Notes under the pieces: generated by a model
Database searches by the model: none
Told to the model about the DNA's origin: nothing
What the model saw: the letters and a program-made list of their open reading frames with translations, nothing else
NCBI GenBank assembly: GCA_029259935.1
Contig: JAJDEH010000091.1
Location: forward strand, 1 to 64,000
Direction: 5' to 3'
From: Planctomycetota bacterium
GTDB lineage: Bacteria > Planctomycetota > Planctomycetia > Pirellulales > Pirellulaceae
Length of the DNA: 64,000 bases
Shown here: positions 1 through 7,250 of the stretch, in pieces
Layout: every line of letters begins with the position of its first letter
Numbering within the stretch: position 1 is the first letter of the stretch
Position numbers and translations under genes: made by a program

Positions 1-1
1 A

Positions 2-133
2 CTGGGCGGCCACCAAAACCGCAAACACGATCACCCACCTGGCTGGCAAGTCATCTGGGAAGGATGGAAGGAACTTTTACCCATGGTCCTGGGATACGAC
101 GTTGCAAAATCAAAATACAAAAAATGTGGCTAA
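2..133 (+). CDS. C-terminal end of a transposase (partial, cut by the window edge)
   Basis: Frame 2 is open from the first base to a TAA and encodes 43 residues, beginning LGGHQNRKHDHPPGWQVIW and continuing EGWKELLPMVLGYDVAKSKY. A GG-x-x-(N/G)RK-x-D-x-x-PGW-x-x-(L/I)W-x-GW tail followed by a short basic end resembles the C terminus of IS4-type DDE transposases that are frequent in planctomycetes. The catalytic core lies outside the window, so neither intactness nor IS family can be decided. I see no convincing terminal inverted repeat in the 110 bases between the stop and the next gene. Confidence 0.5.
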   Translation: MGGHQNRKHDHPPGWQVIWEGWKELLPMVLGYDVAKSKYKKCG

Positions 134-246
134 ACCTAAGCCCTAGCCCCTCTATGGCTGGCGCGCGTCTGGGTTAGGATAAATGCAGCGGCGTCCGGTG
201 CGTCCGTCTCGATGGCAAATCAACATCCCGCGAAGGAGGTGTCTTG

Positions 247-2316
247 ATGACCTCATTCGACCCTTATGAGCGATTCTTGGGTATTCAATCGGCGGCGCGG
301 CCTTTGGACTATTACACGCTGTTGGGGCTGGACCGCTTTGAGAATGATCCAAATGTGATTCGCGCAGCCGCACAGCGCCAGATCCAACTCGCCAACGGCT
401 ATCTGAACGGTCCCGAGGCCAAGCATGCGATTGCATTGCTGGAAGAGATTGCCTTGGCTTTGGACTGCTTGCTCGACACCGAAGCGAAAGCTCAATACGA
501 CGAGTCCTTAAGACACGCCGGCGGCAAACCGGATTTTGAATTGGAACCGGACGAAGATGAATTCGATTTGTCGGCCACTGATGACGGCATCGAACTTGAA
601 CTGTCGATGGATTCAGGCCTCGACGATCTCGGCGAAATTGACAGCGGCATCTCCCTCGAACTCAGCGGAAGCGACAGCGGCATCTCCCTCGAAGATTCTT
701 CCGCGACCTTGGGCGGATCGGACACTGATCTCCCCGGAGACGAGTTGGATGAAGATGTATTCGAATTTGGTGGATCGTTCGAAAGCGTCGAGGATGACGA
801 CTTCCGTCTGACGCCCAGGGGGTATTTCGAAGACGATTCAAGTGGCGAACAGGTCATTGCCCTTGACGATTCCGATGACGCTTTCGGGATGGATTCCGGG
901 GAGGTTTTCGAATCCGCGGATATGGATATGTTGGAGTCTGGGGAACCCGCGGACACGTTCGCGATGCCAGCGCCCGCACCCATGGCGATGCCGTCGACAG
1001 TCGTCCCGTCCGTTACCGAGGATCGCGTTCATTTTTCGGCCTACGCGCCGCCCGTGGTTGAGGAAAGTTCTCGGTTCCTCCTTGAGGTATGGGCCTTCCT
1101 GGACGCCCAGCGCCAGGAAATGGAACGGCGAGCGAGCCGTGATGGCAAGGCCGAGGAAAAAGGTGGACGCGGACCTCATCGAATCCGGCGCGGCACGGTC
1201 TTGGAAATTTGTGTCCACCTCGACGGATTCGAGATTGAAAAGACAACGGATTCGATTCAGTGGGAAGGCGAGATCGCTAACGCCACGTTTCGGGTCGAAG
1301 TGCCCGCGCAATGTTCCCTTGGAGTGCATCACGGATTTGCACGCATCTTCTATTCGGGGCAGGAAATCGCGGAACTGTCGTTTGAAATCGAAGTTGGCGC
1401 CGAGCAACAAGGCAAGGCAAGGATTGCAGCCAGGGAAGAACGGATCCGCACGGTGTTTGCTTCGTACTGCAGCAAGGATGAATCCGCGGTGCTGCAGTGG
1501 GTGCGAGGCGCGAAAGACGTCGGCATCGACGTGTTCATGGATGTGCTGTCGCTTCGGACCGATGCAGATTGGAAAGAAAAAATCGCCGACGCGATCGAAG
1601 TCAGTGACCGCTTTTGCTTGTTTTGGTCCAAGCCCGCCAGTAAATCGAAGTGGGTGGAGTGGGAGTGGCGGCATGCCTTGGAGACTCGCGGCTGCCGCTT
1701 CATACAACCCGTTCCGCTAGTGAGTCCCAGGAAGGTCCCGCCACCACCGGACCTGGCGTCGTGCGCGCACTTCGAGGACATTGTTCGCATCGTTCAGGAG
1801 TATCGGAACCTCACCAGACGTCGCCCCTGGAAGACCTATGCAGGTGCCGTCGCCGCATGCGCACTGATCGTCGCCGTGGTCTGGGTCGCCTCCGGGTGGT
1901 TTTTTCCGGAGGATGGCACGCTCGATCAGCCGAAACATGTCGCTGGCGACACGGAAGGCAGCGAGGCTTCTAAAAGAGATCCGGACAACAAGATCGCGCC
2001 CGTGGTCAATGATCGCCCGGCGGAACCACCCCATGAACCGGAACGAGATGGGTCCGTCGTCGACAACTCGACGGGAGCCAATGATCTCGAGATGAAGGAG
2101 AACAAGAACCAATCGGCCCCTACGCCGTCCGGCGAACGAAAAGCGCGAACGTGGGTAGATTCCACGGGCACTTTCAAAGTCGATGCCTACTTCGTGAGTC
2201 GCATTGACGGAATCGTCAAGCTGAAGCGAGTGGACAGCGGCAACATCATCGAAGTTCCGTTTTCCAGCTTTAGCAGTGCGGATCAACAGTGGCTTGCCAG
2301 CCATGACGAGGACTAA
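247..2316 (+). CDS. Membrane-anchored TIR-domain protein with J-like N terminus and SHD1 C terminus
   Basis: A 689-residue protein. Residues about 1-90 (DYYTLLGLDRFENDPNVIRAA) look like a planctomycete DnaJ-like domain. Residues 95-240 are very acidic and Ser/Gly-rich with near-repeats of SGISLE. A beta-rich segment near 300-385 precedes a TIR_2-type domain (about 399-510: FASYCSKDE, DVFMDVLSLR, FCLFWSKPASKSKWVEWEW). Glu473 sits where NAD-cleaving TIRs carry the catalytic Glu. A single membrane segment (about 530-553) is followed by a linker and a C-terminal SHD1-like domain (about 635-689, RTWVDSTGTFKVDAYFV). The TIR would face the cytoplasm if the N terminus is inside. The ATG at 247 is preferred over TTG at 244 because GGAGGT at 235-240 is 6 bases upstream. 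NADase or scaffold roles are inference. Confidence 0.8.
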   Translation: MTSFDPYERFLGIQSAARPLDYYTLLGLDRFENDPNVIRAAAQRQIQLANGYLNGPEAKHAIALLEEIALALDCLLDTEAKAQYDESLRHAGGKPDFELEPDEDEFDLSATDDGIELELSMDSGLDDLGEIDSGISLELSGSDSGISLEDSSATLGGSDTDLPGDELDEDVFEFGGSFESVEDDDFRLTPRGYFEDDSSGEQVIALDDSDDAFGMDSGEVFESADMDMLESGEPADTFAMPAPAPMAMPSTVVPSVTEDRVHFSAYAPPVVEESSRFLLEVWAFLDAQRQEMERRASRDGKAEEKGGRGPHRIRRGTVLEICVHLDGFEIEKTTDSIQWEGEIANATFRVEVPAQCSLGVHHGFARIFYSGQEIAELSFEIEVGAEQQGKARIAAREERIRTVFASYCSKDESAVLQWVRGAKDVGIDVFMDVLSLRTDADWKEKIADAIEVSDRFCLFWSKPASKSKWVEWEWRHALETRGCRFIQPVPLVSPRKVPPPPDLASCAHFEDIVRIVQEYRNLTRRRPWKTYAGAVAACALIVAVVWVASGWFFPEDGTLDQPKHVAGDTEGSEASKRDPDNKIAPVVNDRPAEPPHEPERDGSVVDNSTGANDLEMKENKNQSAPTPSGERKARTWVDSTGTFKVDAYFVSRIDGIVKLKRVDSGNIIEVPFSSFSSADQQWLASHDED

Positions 2317-2370
2317 CTTCGTCTTATTCGGCTCCACGATACGGTGCTTCACGATAAGTTCTCGTGCCTT

Positions 2371-2403
2371 GACCTAGAGACTCACGCGGACCTAGAGACT
2401 CAC
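2371..2403. repeat. Short tandem direct repeat
   Basis: The 15-mer GACCTAGAGACTCAC occurs at 2371-2385 and again at 2389-2403, separated by GCG. It lies between the stop codons of two convergent genes. A shorter CACGATA pair sits just upstream. It is probably slippage-derived; no function is evident. Confidence 0.8.
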
Positions 2404-2409
2404 AAGAAT

Positions 2410-3990
2410 TCAAAGACACAAGAGATACGCCACCAAGTCGTCTTTCTCCTGCTTGGTCAGCTTCAACTGTAATACCAAGTCGAAAAACTCAACGGTGTCG
2501 TGCAGCGTCGGCAGCCGTCCGTCGTGAAGATAGGGTGGCGAGTCCTTAATGGCACGCAGCGGAAACGTCTTGATCGGACCTTCCGGTCGACCGACGTAAA
2601 AGCGTTCGACTTGCAGGTCATGCATATAGTCATCGACAAACGCCGGACCGTAATGGCACTTCGCGCACTGTGCTTTGCCATGGAACAGTTTTTCTCCACG
2701 GAGTTCCTCTTTGCTTGCCTTTTCGGCAATGAGCCGCATCAGCGGATCTAGCTTGGGTGCCGGTGGATAGTCGAGAATGGCGTTAAAATCGGCCATCCGA
2801 TTGGTTACTTCGCGCTTGACCGCGCGGGGACCAATCGCCTGCTGCATGCCGGGGTCGCCGTCAAAGTATTCCTCGACTTCGGAAAAGTGATCCATGCTGC
2901 GAATCGACCGCTTCGAGGAAAGTTGCATCAGGTTGTAATTGCCCCGCATCGTGGGAGTATCCACGCGCAGACGGGCCATATTGGGCCGAGCATCGGGTCC
3001 CAATTCAAAGGCCCCATTGGTATGTCCGTTGACGTGGCAATCAAAACAGGCGACGCCTTGCGACGGCTTCTTCGTGATGCGATGGTCCGTGTGATTGAAC
3101 CAAGTCGTGGGCGAGGGCCGCAGCAACTCTTTGAGCCCCTCCATTTGCTCGGGGCTGATCAGACCGTCAAACATCTCAAAGAAGTTGTCCAACGTAACTT
3201 CGCGGCCGCCGGTGACGTCGCCCAATTCCTTATGGGTCGTCAGATACATCGGCGGCGGAAATTGAGGCAAGTAGGCCTCGGGAATGTCCATGGCGACGTC
3301 GATCCGGTCATGCTCGGGATGAGCCTCAATCCAGGCAGTGGGAAAGACCATATGAGCGGTTGACTGCAGCGGATGAGCCAGCGGTTTGTAGGGGAATAGA
3401 TCTCGCTCTTTGATTTCGGCGGGCGACAGGCTGGCAAGGTCCTCATACGACTTAACACTCGATGGCAAACGAGCCACGGGACCCAGCATGATCGGCTTGC
3501 CGCCAGACATGAATTTGTCGGGAATTGGCGTTTCGGAGAAATCGTAGCGTCGATTCATGTAACTATGCACGTCACGCATCAACACAGGCTTTTGTTTGCG
3601 ATGAAACGCCAACCACTGCTCGAATCTCATCGGCAGGCTGGGCGAACCAAACGACGAAGCGCCGCGCCCATAGTAGCGCCAGAGGTCAAACGGGGTTCTC
3701 ATGCCCTTTTGGATCGTAGGGTAAATCAAAAGCTCGTCGGTTCCGATCCCGGTTGAGGCGGCCGGGCCATAATCCGCTCGTTCGATTCCGTTTCCAACGG
3801 ACGTCCGAGAGACACCGCCCGCGGTCCGCACAGGGGCAAGCCTGTCGGCATCACGGGCGGCGGCCGCTCGGTTCAGGTTGGGCACTTGGCTCAGATCGGT
3901 TCCGCGATATTTCTCATAGGTGGCGTATACGCCGAACGCGAAGCCCAGGAGTCCCAGCGCCAAGACAAATTTCACAAAGTATGGTTTCAT
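2410..3990 (-). CDS. Di-haem cytochrome c peroxidase family protein
   Basis: A 526-residue protein with an N-terminal hydrophobic anchor or signal (residues about 5-25, FVKFVLALGLLGFAFGVYAT) and two c-type haem motifs, CFDCH (Cys315/His319) and CAKCH (Cys442/His446). The C-terminal part (FPLRAIKDSPPYLHDGRL, TLHDTVEFFD) is the usual C-terminal block of the CcpA/MauG-type di-haem family. It should be periplasmic or membrane-tethered and could reduce peroxide or perform a MauG-like oxidation; substrate is unknown. The start has GAGGT 5 bases upstream. It follows the DoxX gene on the same strand with 8 bases between them, so the two are probably co-transcribed. Confidence 0.85.
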   Translation of the reverse strand: MKPYFVKFVLALGLLGFAFGVYATYEKYRGTDLSQVPNLNRAAAARDADRLAPVRTAGGVSRTSVGNGIERADYGPAASTGIGTDELLIYPTIQKGMRTPFDLWRYYGRGASSFGSPSLPMRFEQWLAFHRKQKPVLMRDVHSYMNRRYDFSETPIPDKFMSGGKPIMLGPVARLPSSVKSYEDLASLSPAEIKERDLFPYKPLAHPLQSTAHMVFPTAWIEAHPEHDRIDVAMDIPEAYLPQFPPPMYLTTHKELGDVTGGREVTLDNFFEMFDGLISPEQMEGLKELLRPSPTTWFNHTDHRITKKPSQGVACFDCHVNGHTNGAFELGPDARPNMARLRVDTPTMRGNYNLMQLSSKRSIRSMDHFSEVEEYFDGDPGMQQAIGPRAVKREVTNRMADFNAILDYPPAPKLDPLMRLIAEKASKEELRGEKLFHGKAQCAKCHYGPAFVDDYMHDLQVERFYVGRPEGPIKTFPLRAIKDSPPYLHDGRLPTLHDTVEFFDLVLQLKLTKQEKDDLVAYLLCL

Positions 3991-3998
3991 CAGTTACC

Positions 3999-4469
3999 TC
4001 ATGTGCGAACCAAGGTCGACCGTCGGAGCGTGAAAAGACGGCCAACGGAAGGCCAAACGGACGGTAGCAAAACGGTCCAGCCCGCCGCCACGAACACGAT
4101 ATTCTTGAGGATGTACTGTCCCTCAAGGGTCGGTGCCAACGGAGCAACCTTGAACGTTAGTTCTGGTAGAAACACCAACGGCAAAAAGGTGCCCACCATA
4201 TGGACCACGAAGAGGGCCAGGACACCCCGCATCCAAACGTTGAACAACAAGCCCAGGCCAATCGCGCATTCCAGCACCGCCAACCACCAAATCGCCGTGC
4301 GTGCATCGATCCAATGATGAGTTAGTCTCATCACGGTTTCACCGGCGAGCAACTCGGCGGGGCTCAGGTCGGGAAAGAACTTCAGTAGCCCAAAGTGGAA
4401 GTAGACCAACCCCAGTGCGATGCGGAGCAAATGAGGGGACCGCGCGGTGGGTGTGCTTTCGCTGCTCAT
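3999..4469 (-). CDS. DoxX-family membrane protein
   Basis: A 156-residue protein with four hydrophobic segments (LLRIALGLVYFHFGLLKFF; AIWWLAVLECAIGLGLLF; GVLALFVVHMVGTFLPLVF; ILKNIVFVAAGWTVLLP), the size and topology of DoxX/DoxD-like proteins. Frame-open sequence continues upstream to 4658, but that stretch encodes non-hydrophobic residues and runs through a terminator hairpin, so I place the start at the ATG at 4469 (MSSESTPTARS). It is first in an operon with the di-haem cytochrome. Family members are linked to thiol/redox membrane complexes; the role here is not determined. Confidence 0.75.
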   Translation of the reverse strand: MSSESTPTARSPHLLRIALGLVYFHFGLLKFFPDLSPAELLAGETVMRLTHHWIDARTAIWWLAVLECAIGLGLLFNVWMRGVLALFVVHMVGTFLPLVFLPELTFKVAPLAPTLEGQYILKNIVFVAAGWTVLLPSVWPSVGRLFTLRRSTLVRT

Positions 4470-4528
4470 AAAGGGCGGAACTCTCGTGCTATGGTTCGGC
4501 CTTGATTGCCGGCCGGGATGCGAGCGCA

Positions 4529-4571
4529 ATAAAAAAGCCCCCGTCGCGCGGATATTTACCGCGACGGGGGC
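4529..4571 (-). terminator. Strong intrinsic terminator in the DoxX leader region
   Basis: On the minus strand a perfect 12-bp GC stem (4571-4560 with 4548-4537, arm GCCCCCGTCGCG) with an 11-base loop is followed at once by TTTTTTATT (4536-4529). It lies about 60 bases upstream of the DoxX start codon and on the same strand, so it ends transcripts that start upstream before they reach DoxX. It would act either as the 3' end of a small RNA or as an attenuator. Confidence 0.85.
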
Positions 4572-4623
4572 CTGTTCATAACCCAAGGTTTGTGAACCGC
4601 CGTGCTGAAGCACAACAGAACAC
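4530..4623 (-). ncRNA. Candidate small RNA or attenuated leader
   Basis: A sigma70-like promoter (4658-4630) and a strong terminator (4571-4529) on the minus strand bracket a transcript of about 94 nt without a convincing ORF. Besides the terminator it contains a GTGC/GCAC hairpin (near 4612-4601) and a longer hairpin with arms GTTCA (4574-4578) and TGAAC (4593-4597), extended by AACC/GGTT. The unit lies between DoxX and a divergent histidine kinase/ANTAR regulator operon. The canonical ANTAR target (paired hexaloop hairpins with A1 and G4) is not evident, so a link to that regulator is only inference. Confidence 0.4.
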
Positions 4624-4629
4624 CACCTC

Positions 4630-4658
4630 AATGTAGTTTTGGGCGCAGGCAAAGTCAA
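4630..4658 (-). promoter_or_regulatory. Sigma70-type promoter for the minus-strand leader/small RNA
   Basis: TTGACT (4658-4653), 17-bp spacer, TACATT (4635-4630); predicted start near 4623. The -35 matches 5 of 6 and the -10 matches 4 of 6 consensus bases. Confidence 0.55.
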
Positions 4659-4717
4659 CAGATGGAGTATTCTGAAAAGAGCAGCATCAAGAGACGAATC
4701 GAGAACATGAGAATCTG

Positions 4718-6496
4718 ATGGCGATGTGGTTCAGCGAAAACACGCTCCCGAAACGAGAAATCGCAGTCAAGAGCGGGCTCATTTTCTCCGTCTTGATGAC
4801 TGCTTCGATCGGTATCGCGGTCGGCCTGTACCTCAACGAGCGGCGAGAACAAACAACGCTGCTGCAAAGTTCGGAGCGGCAATATGTTGATGCTTTGGGC
4901 GAGATTGTCGTCGCCAATCTCAAAGCGGTCGCTTCCGACCTGATGATCCTGGCCGAAGGAAGAACGTTGGCCGCCGTACTGTCGGAGGACGATGAGCAGG
5001 CGCGAGCCAACTTGGCCGAGGAGTTTCGGCTCGTTGCCGGCCAAACAGGGCTTTACGATCAGATTCGCTATCTCAGCGACGACGGTCAGGAGGTGGTGCG
5101 GGTCAACCTGCGCGACGGTCGGGCCGAAGTTGTGCCTCAATCACAGTTGCAGTCAAAAAAAGACCGCTACTATTTCCAACAAACTTTGGAGTTGGATCGT
5201 AATGAGGTTTATCTCTCGCCATTCGATTTGAACGTCGAAAACGGCCAGATCGAACAGCCGCCCAAACCGACAATCCGCTTTGGTACGCCCGTGTTCGACG
5301 CCGCCGGTCGCAAGCGGGGAGTGGTAATTGTCAATTATTTGGGCCAGCGGCTCCTGGAGTTGCTCGACAGTTCGGCCGCCCGCCAGCCTGGACAAATCAT
5401 GCTGTTGAACGACCAAGGATTTTGGCTGAAATCGCCGCAGCCTGAAAAACAGTGGGCTTTCATGTACGAAAACCGATCTGACCGATCTTTCGCCGTGGAG
5501 TTTCCCGATGTCTGGCGAGAGCTTTCCGCGGTCGATCACGGGCAGGTCCGCACTTCGGCGGGTACGTTCACGTTGGCAACGGTGCATCCCGTTCGGCGGT
5601 TGCACGACGGTGCAGCTCATCTTTCCGCCCAGCACGGATATCATTGGAAACTCGTTTCGCACGTACCTCCGGAACAACTTGCCGCCCGCTCGGACCGTGT
5701 CTTGTACGGCATCTTGAGCCTGCTGGCGGGAGTGGCCGGACTGTTGGCGGCTGTTTCCTGGCTACTGGCACGTTCTCTCGTTCATCAGCGTGAAACTCGG
5801 AAAAAGCTGATTCAGCACGAGCGGCTCGCCGCCATCGGCACGGCGATGACGGCCCTAGCCCACGAAAGCCGCAACGCCTTGCAACGCAGTCAAGCCGGCC
5901 TAGAGATGCTCGCTCGTCGTTTACCATCGGACGACGATTCACACGAGTTGCTCGATGAACTGCAAGAGGCTCAATATTATTTGCGCGACATTTACGAGCA
6001 AGTTCGAGACTGGGCCGCCCCGCTACAACCTCAAGTGGAACAAGTCGAAATTCCCGAGCTGGCCCGTACGGTTTGGGAGCAACTTGCCCGCGTTCACCGC
6101 GAACGCGACGACCGCCTCGAAATCGATGCGACCGACACGAAAGCTGTGTGCGAGGTTGACCGGCGCATGATTGGGCAGGTGCTGCGAAATCTGTTTGAGA
6201 ATTCGCTTGCGGCCGCGGCACCGGCGTATGTCCGTGTTCACTGTCAGTCAAACGTAACGGGCGACGCCACGCTCATTACAATTTCAGACAACGGCCCGGG
6301 CCTCACGGACGAACAATACGAGCGTCTGTTCGAGCCATTTTTTTCCACGCAAATGCGTGGTACGGGGTTGGGCATGGCGATCTGCCGCCGGCTTGTCGAA
6401 GCCCACGGAGGCAGCATTCGCGCGCGCGAGCCCAGCGACTCGCGACCATCAACGGGAACTGAAATCGTCATCGAATTGCCAAAGGGAACCGAATGA
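4718..6496 (+). CDS. Membrane sensor histidine kinase
   Basis: A 592-residue protein: membrane segment at about 18-40, an extracytoplasmic sensor region to about 320 that looks like a double-Cache-type domain, a second membrane segment at about 325-352, then dimerisation and catalytic domains. The phospho-acceptor His382 is in LAHESRNALQ. The ATPase domain shows the N box (LRNLFENSLAAA), the G1 box (DNGPGL) and the G2 box (GTGLGMAICRRLVEAHGG). It overlaps the next gene by 4 bases (ATGA), so kinase and ANTAR regulator form one two-component unit. A mini-ORF (ATG AGA ATC TGA) ends on the start codon (TGATG). The signal sensed is unknown. Confidence 0.9.
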   Translation: MAMWFSENTLPKREIAVKSGLIFSVLMTASIGIAVGLYLNERREQTTLLQSSERQYVDALGEIVVANLKAVASDLMILAEGRTLAAVLSEDDEQARANLAEEFRLVAGQTGLYDQIRYLSDDGQEVVRVNLRDGRAEVVPQSQLQSKKDRYYFQQTLELDRNEVYLSPFDLNVENGQIEQPPKPTIRFGTPVFDAAGRKRGVVIVNYLGQRLLELLDSSAARQPGQIMLLNDQGFWLKSPQPEKQWAFMYENRSDRSFAVEFPDVWRELSAVDHGQVRTSAGTFTLATVHPVRRLHDGAAHLSAQHGYHWKLVSHVPPEQLAARSDRVLYGILSLLAGVAGLLAAVSWLLARSLVHQRETRKKLIQHERLAAIGTAMTALAHESRNALQRSQAGLEMLARRLPSDDDSHELLDELQEAQYYLRDIYEQVRDWAAPLQPQVEQVEIPELARTVWEQLARVHRERDDRLEIDATDTKAVCEVDRRMIGQVLRNLFENSLAAAAPAYVRVHCQSNVTGDATLITISDNGPGLTDEQYERLFEPFFSTQMRGTGLGMAICRRLVEAHGGSIRAREPSDSRPSTGTEIVIELPKGTE

Positions 6497-7074
6497 CCGA
6501 TCGCTGGAAAATCGCCGTGGCCGACGACGAGGCGTTCATCCGCCGCTACTTTCAGGAGGTGTTGCCCGATTTAGGGCATGAAGTTGTGGCCGCGGCCGCC
6601 AATGGAGCAGAGTTGATTGCCGCCTGCCATCAAGAACAACCCGACTTGATCATCACCGACATTCGCATGCCCGAGGTTGACGGAATCGAAGCGGCGCTTC
6701 GGATTCTCGCCGAGCGGCCCACGCCGGTCATTTTGGTCTCGGCGTTTCATGATGACGACCTTGTCCAGCGAGCCGCCGAATCACATGCGATGGCCTACCT
6801 TGTCAAGCCAATTGAACGCCCCGATCTCGAAGCAGCGATTCCCATGGCGTGGCACCGCTTTCAGCAAATTCGTCAACTTGAAGCCGAATCTGCACAACTG
6901 CGGCAGTCACTGGCAGATCGCAAGCTGATCGAACAGGCCAAGGGACTGTTAATGAAGGATTTCAGCTTTGATGAAGCCCAGGCCCTAAAGGCCATGCAAA
7001 AAATGGCCTGCGACAAGAACAAGAAACTGATCGAAGTAGCCCGGATGGTCCTCGCGATGAGTTCAACGAGTTAA
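6493..7074 (+). CDS. Response regulator with C-terminal ANTAR RNA-binding domain
   Basis: A 193-residue protein. The receiver domain (about 5-120) has the acidic pair Asp11/Asp12, phospho-acceptor Asp56 (LIITDIRMPE) and Lys in LVKPIE. A coiled-coil linker (about 120-145) leads to an ANTAR domain (about 140-188: DRKLIEQAKGLLMKDFSFDE, then EAQALKAMQKMA). ANTAR domains act as RNA-binding antiterminators in AmiR/NasR-type systems. It is translationally coupled to the upstream kinase. The two-component output is therefore likely to be relief of transcription termination in leader RNAs rather than promoter binding; targets are not known. Confidence 0.9.
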   Translation: MTDRWKIAVADDEAFIRRYFQEVLPDLGHEVVAAAANGAELIAACHQEQPDLIITDIRMPEVDGIEAALRILAERPTPVILVSAFHDDDLVQRAAESHAMAYLVKPIERPDLEAAIPMAWHRFQQIRQLEAESAQLRQSLADRKLIEQAKGLLMKDFSFDEAQALKAMQKMACDKNKKLIEVARMVLAMSSTS

Positions 7075-7250
7075 GCGTTCTTGGATCTCGCCAGCCCTGG
7101 GACGGTTCTCCGAAGCCGTCCAATCCACGGCGACGGGGCGAGTCTCGCGGTTCCTGGCCATTTGCAAGCATTGGCCCTAGGTTCCGGCTCGATTAGACTG
7201 TAGTTCAGCCGAATGGCCCTCGATTGCCGCTTTTTTGGGATTGCGACTCC

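Noticed and set aside
838..1720. Long frames on both strands inside the TIR gene
   Set aside because: They overlap the well-supported TIR protein and have no domain content; they are by-products of GC-rich coding sequence.
4572..4623. tRNA-like sequence (GGTTCACAAACC) in the DoxX leader
   Set aside because: A T-arm-like string is present, but no cloverleaf with acceptor and anticodon stems can be drawn around it.
4470..4658. N-terminal extension of the DoxX protein to 4658
   Set aside because: The extra 63 codons run through a promoter -35 box and a perfect terminator hairpin and encode no membrane or family sequence.
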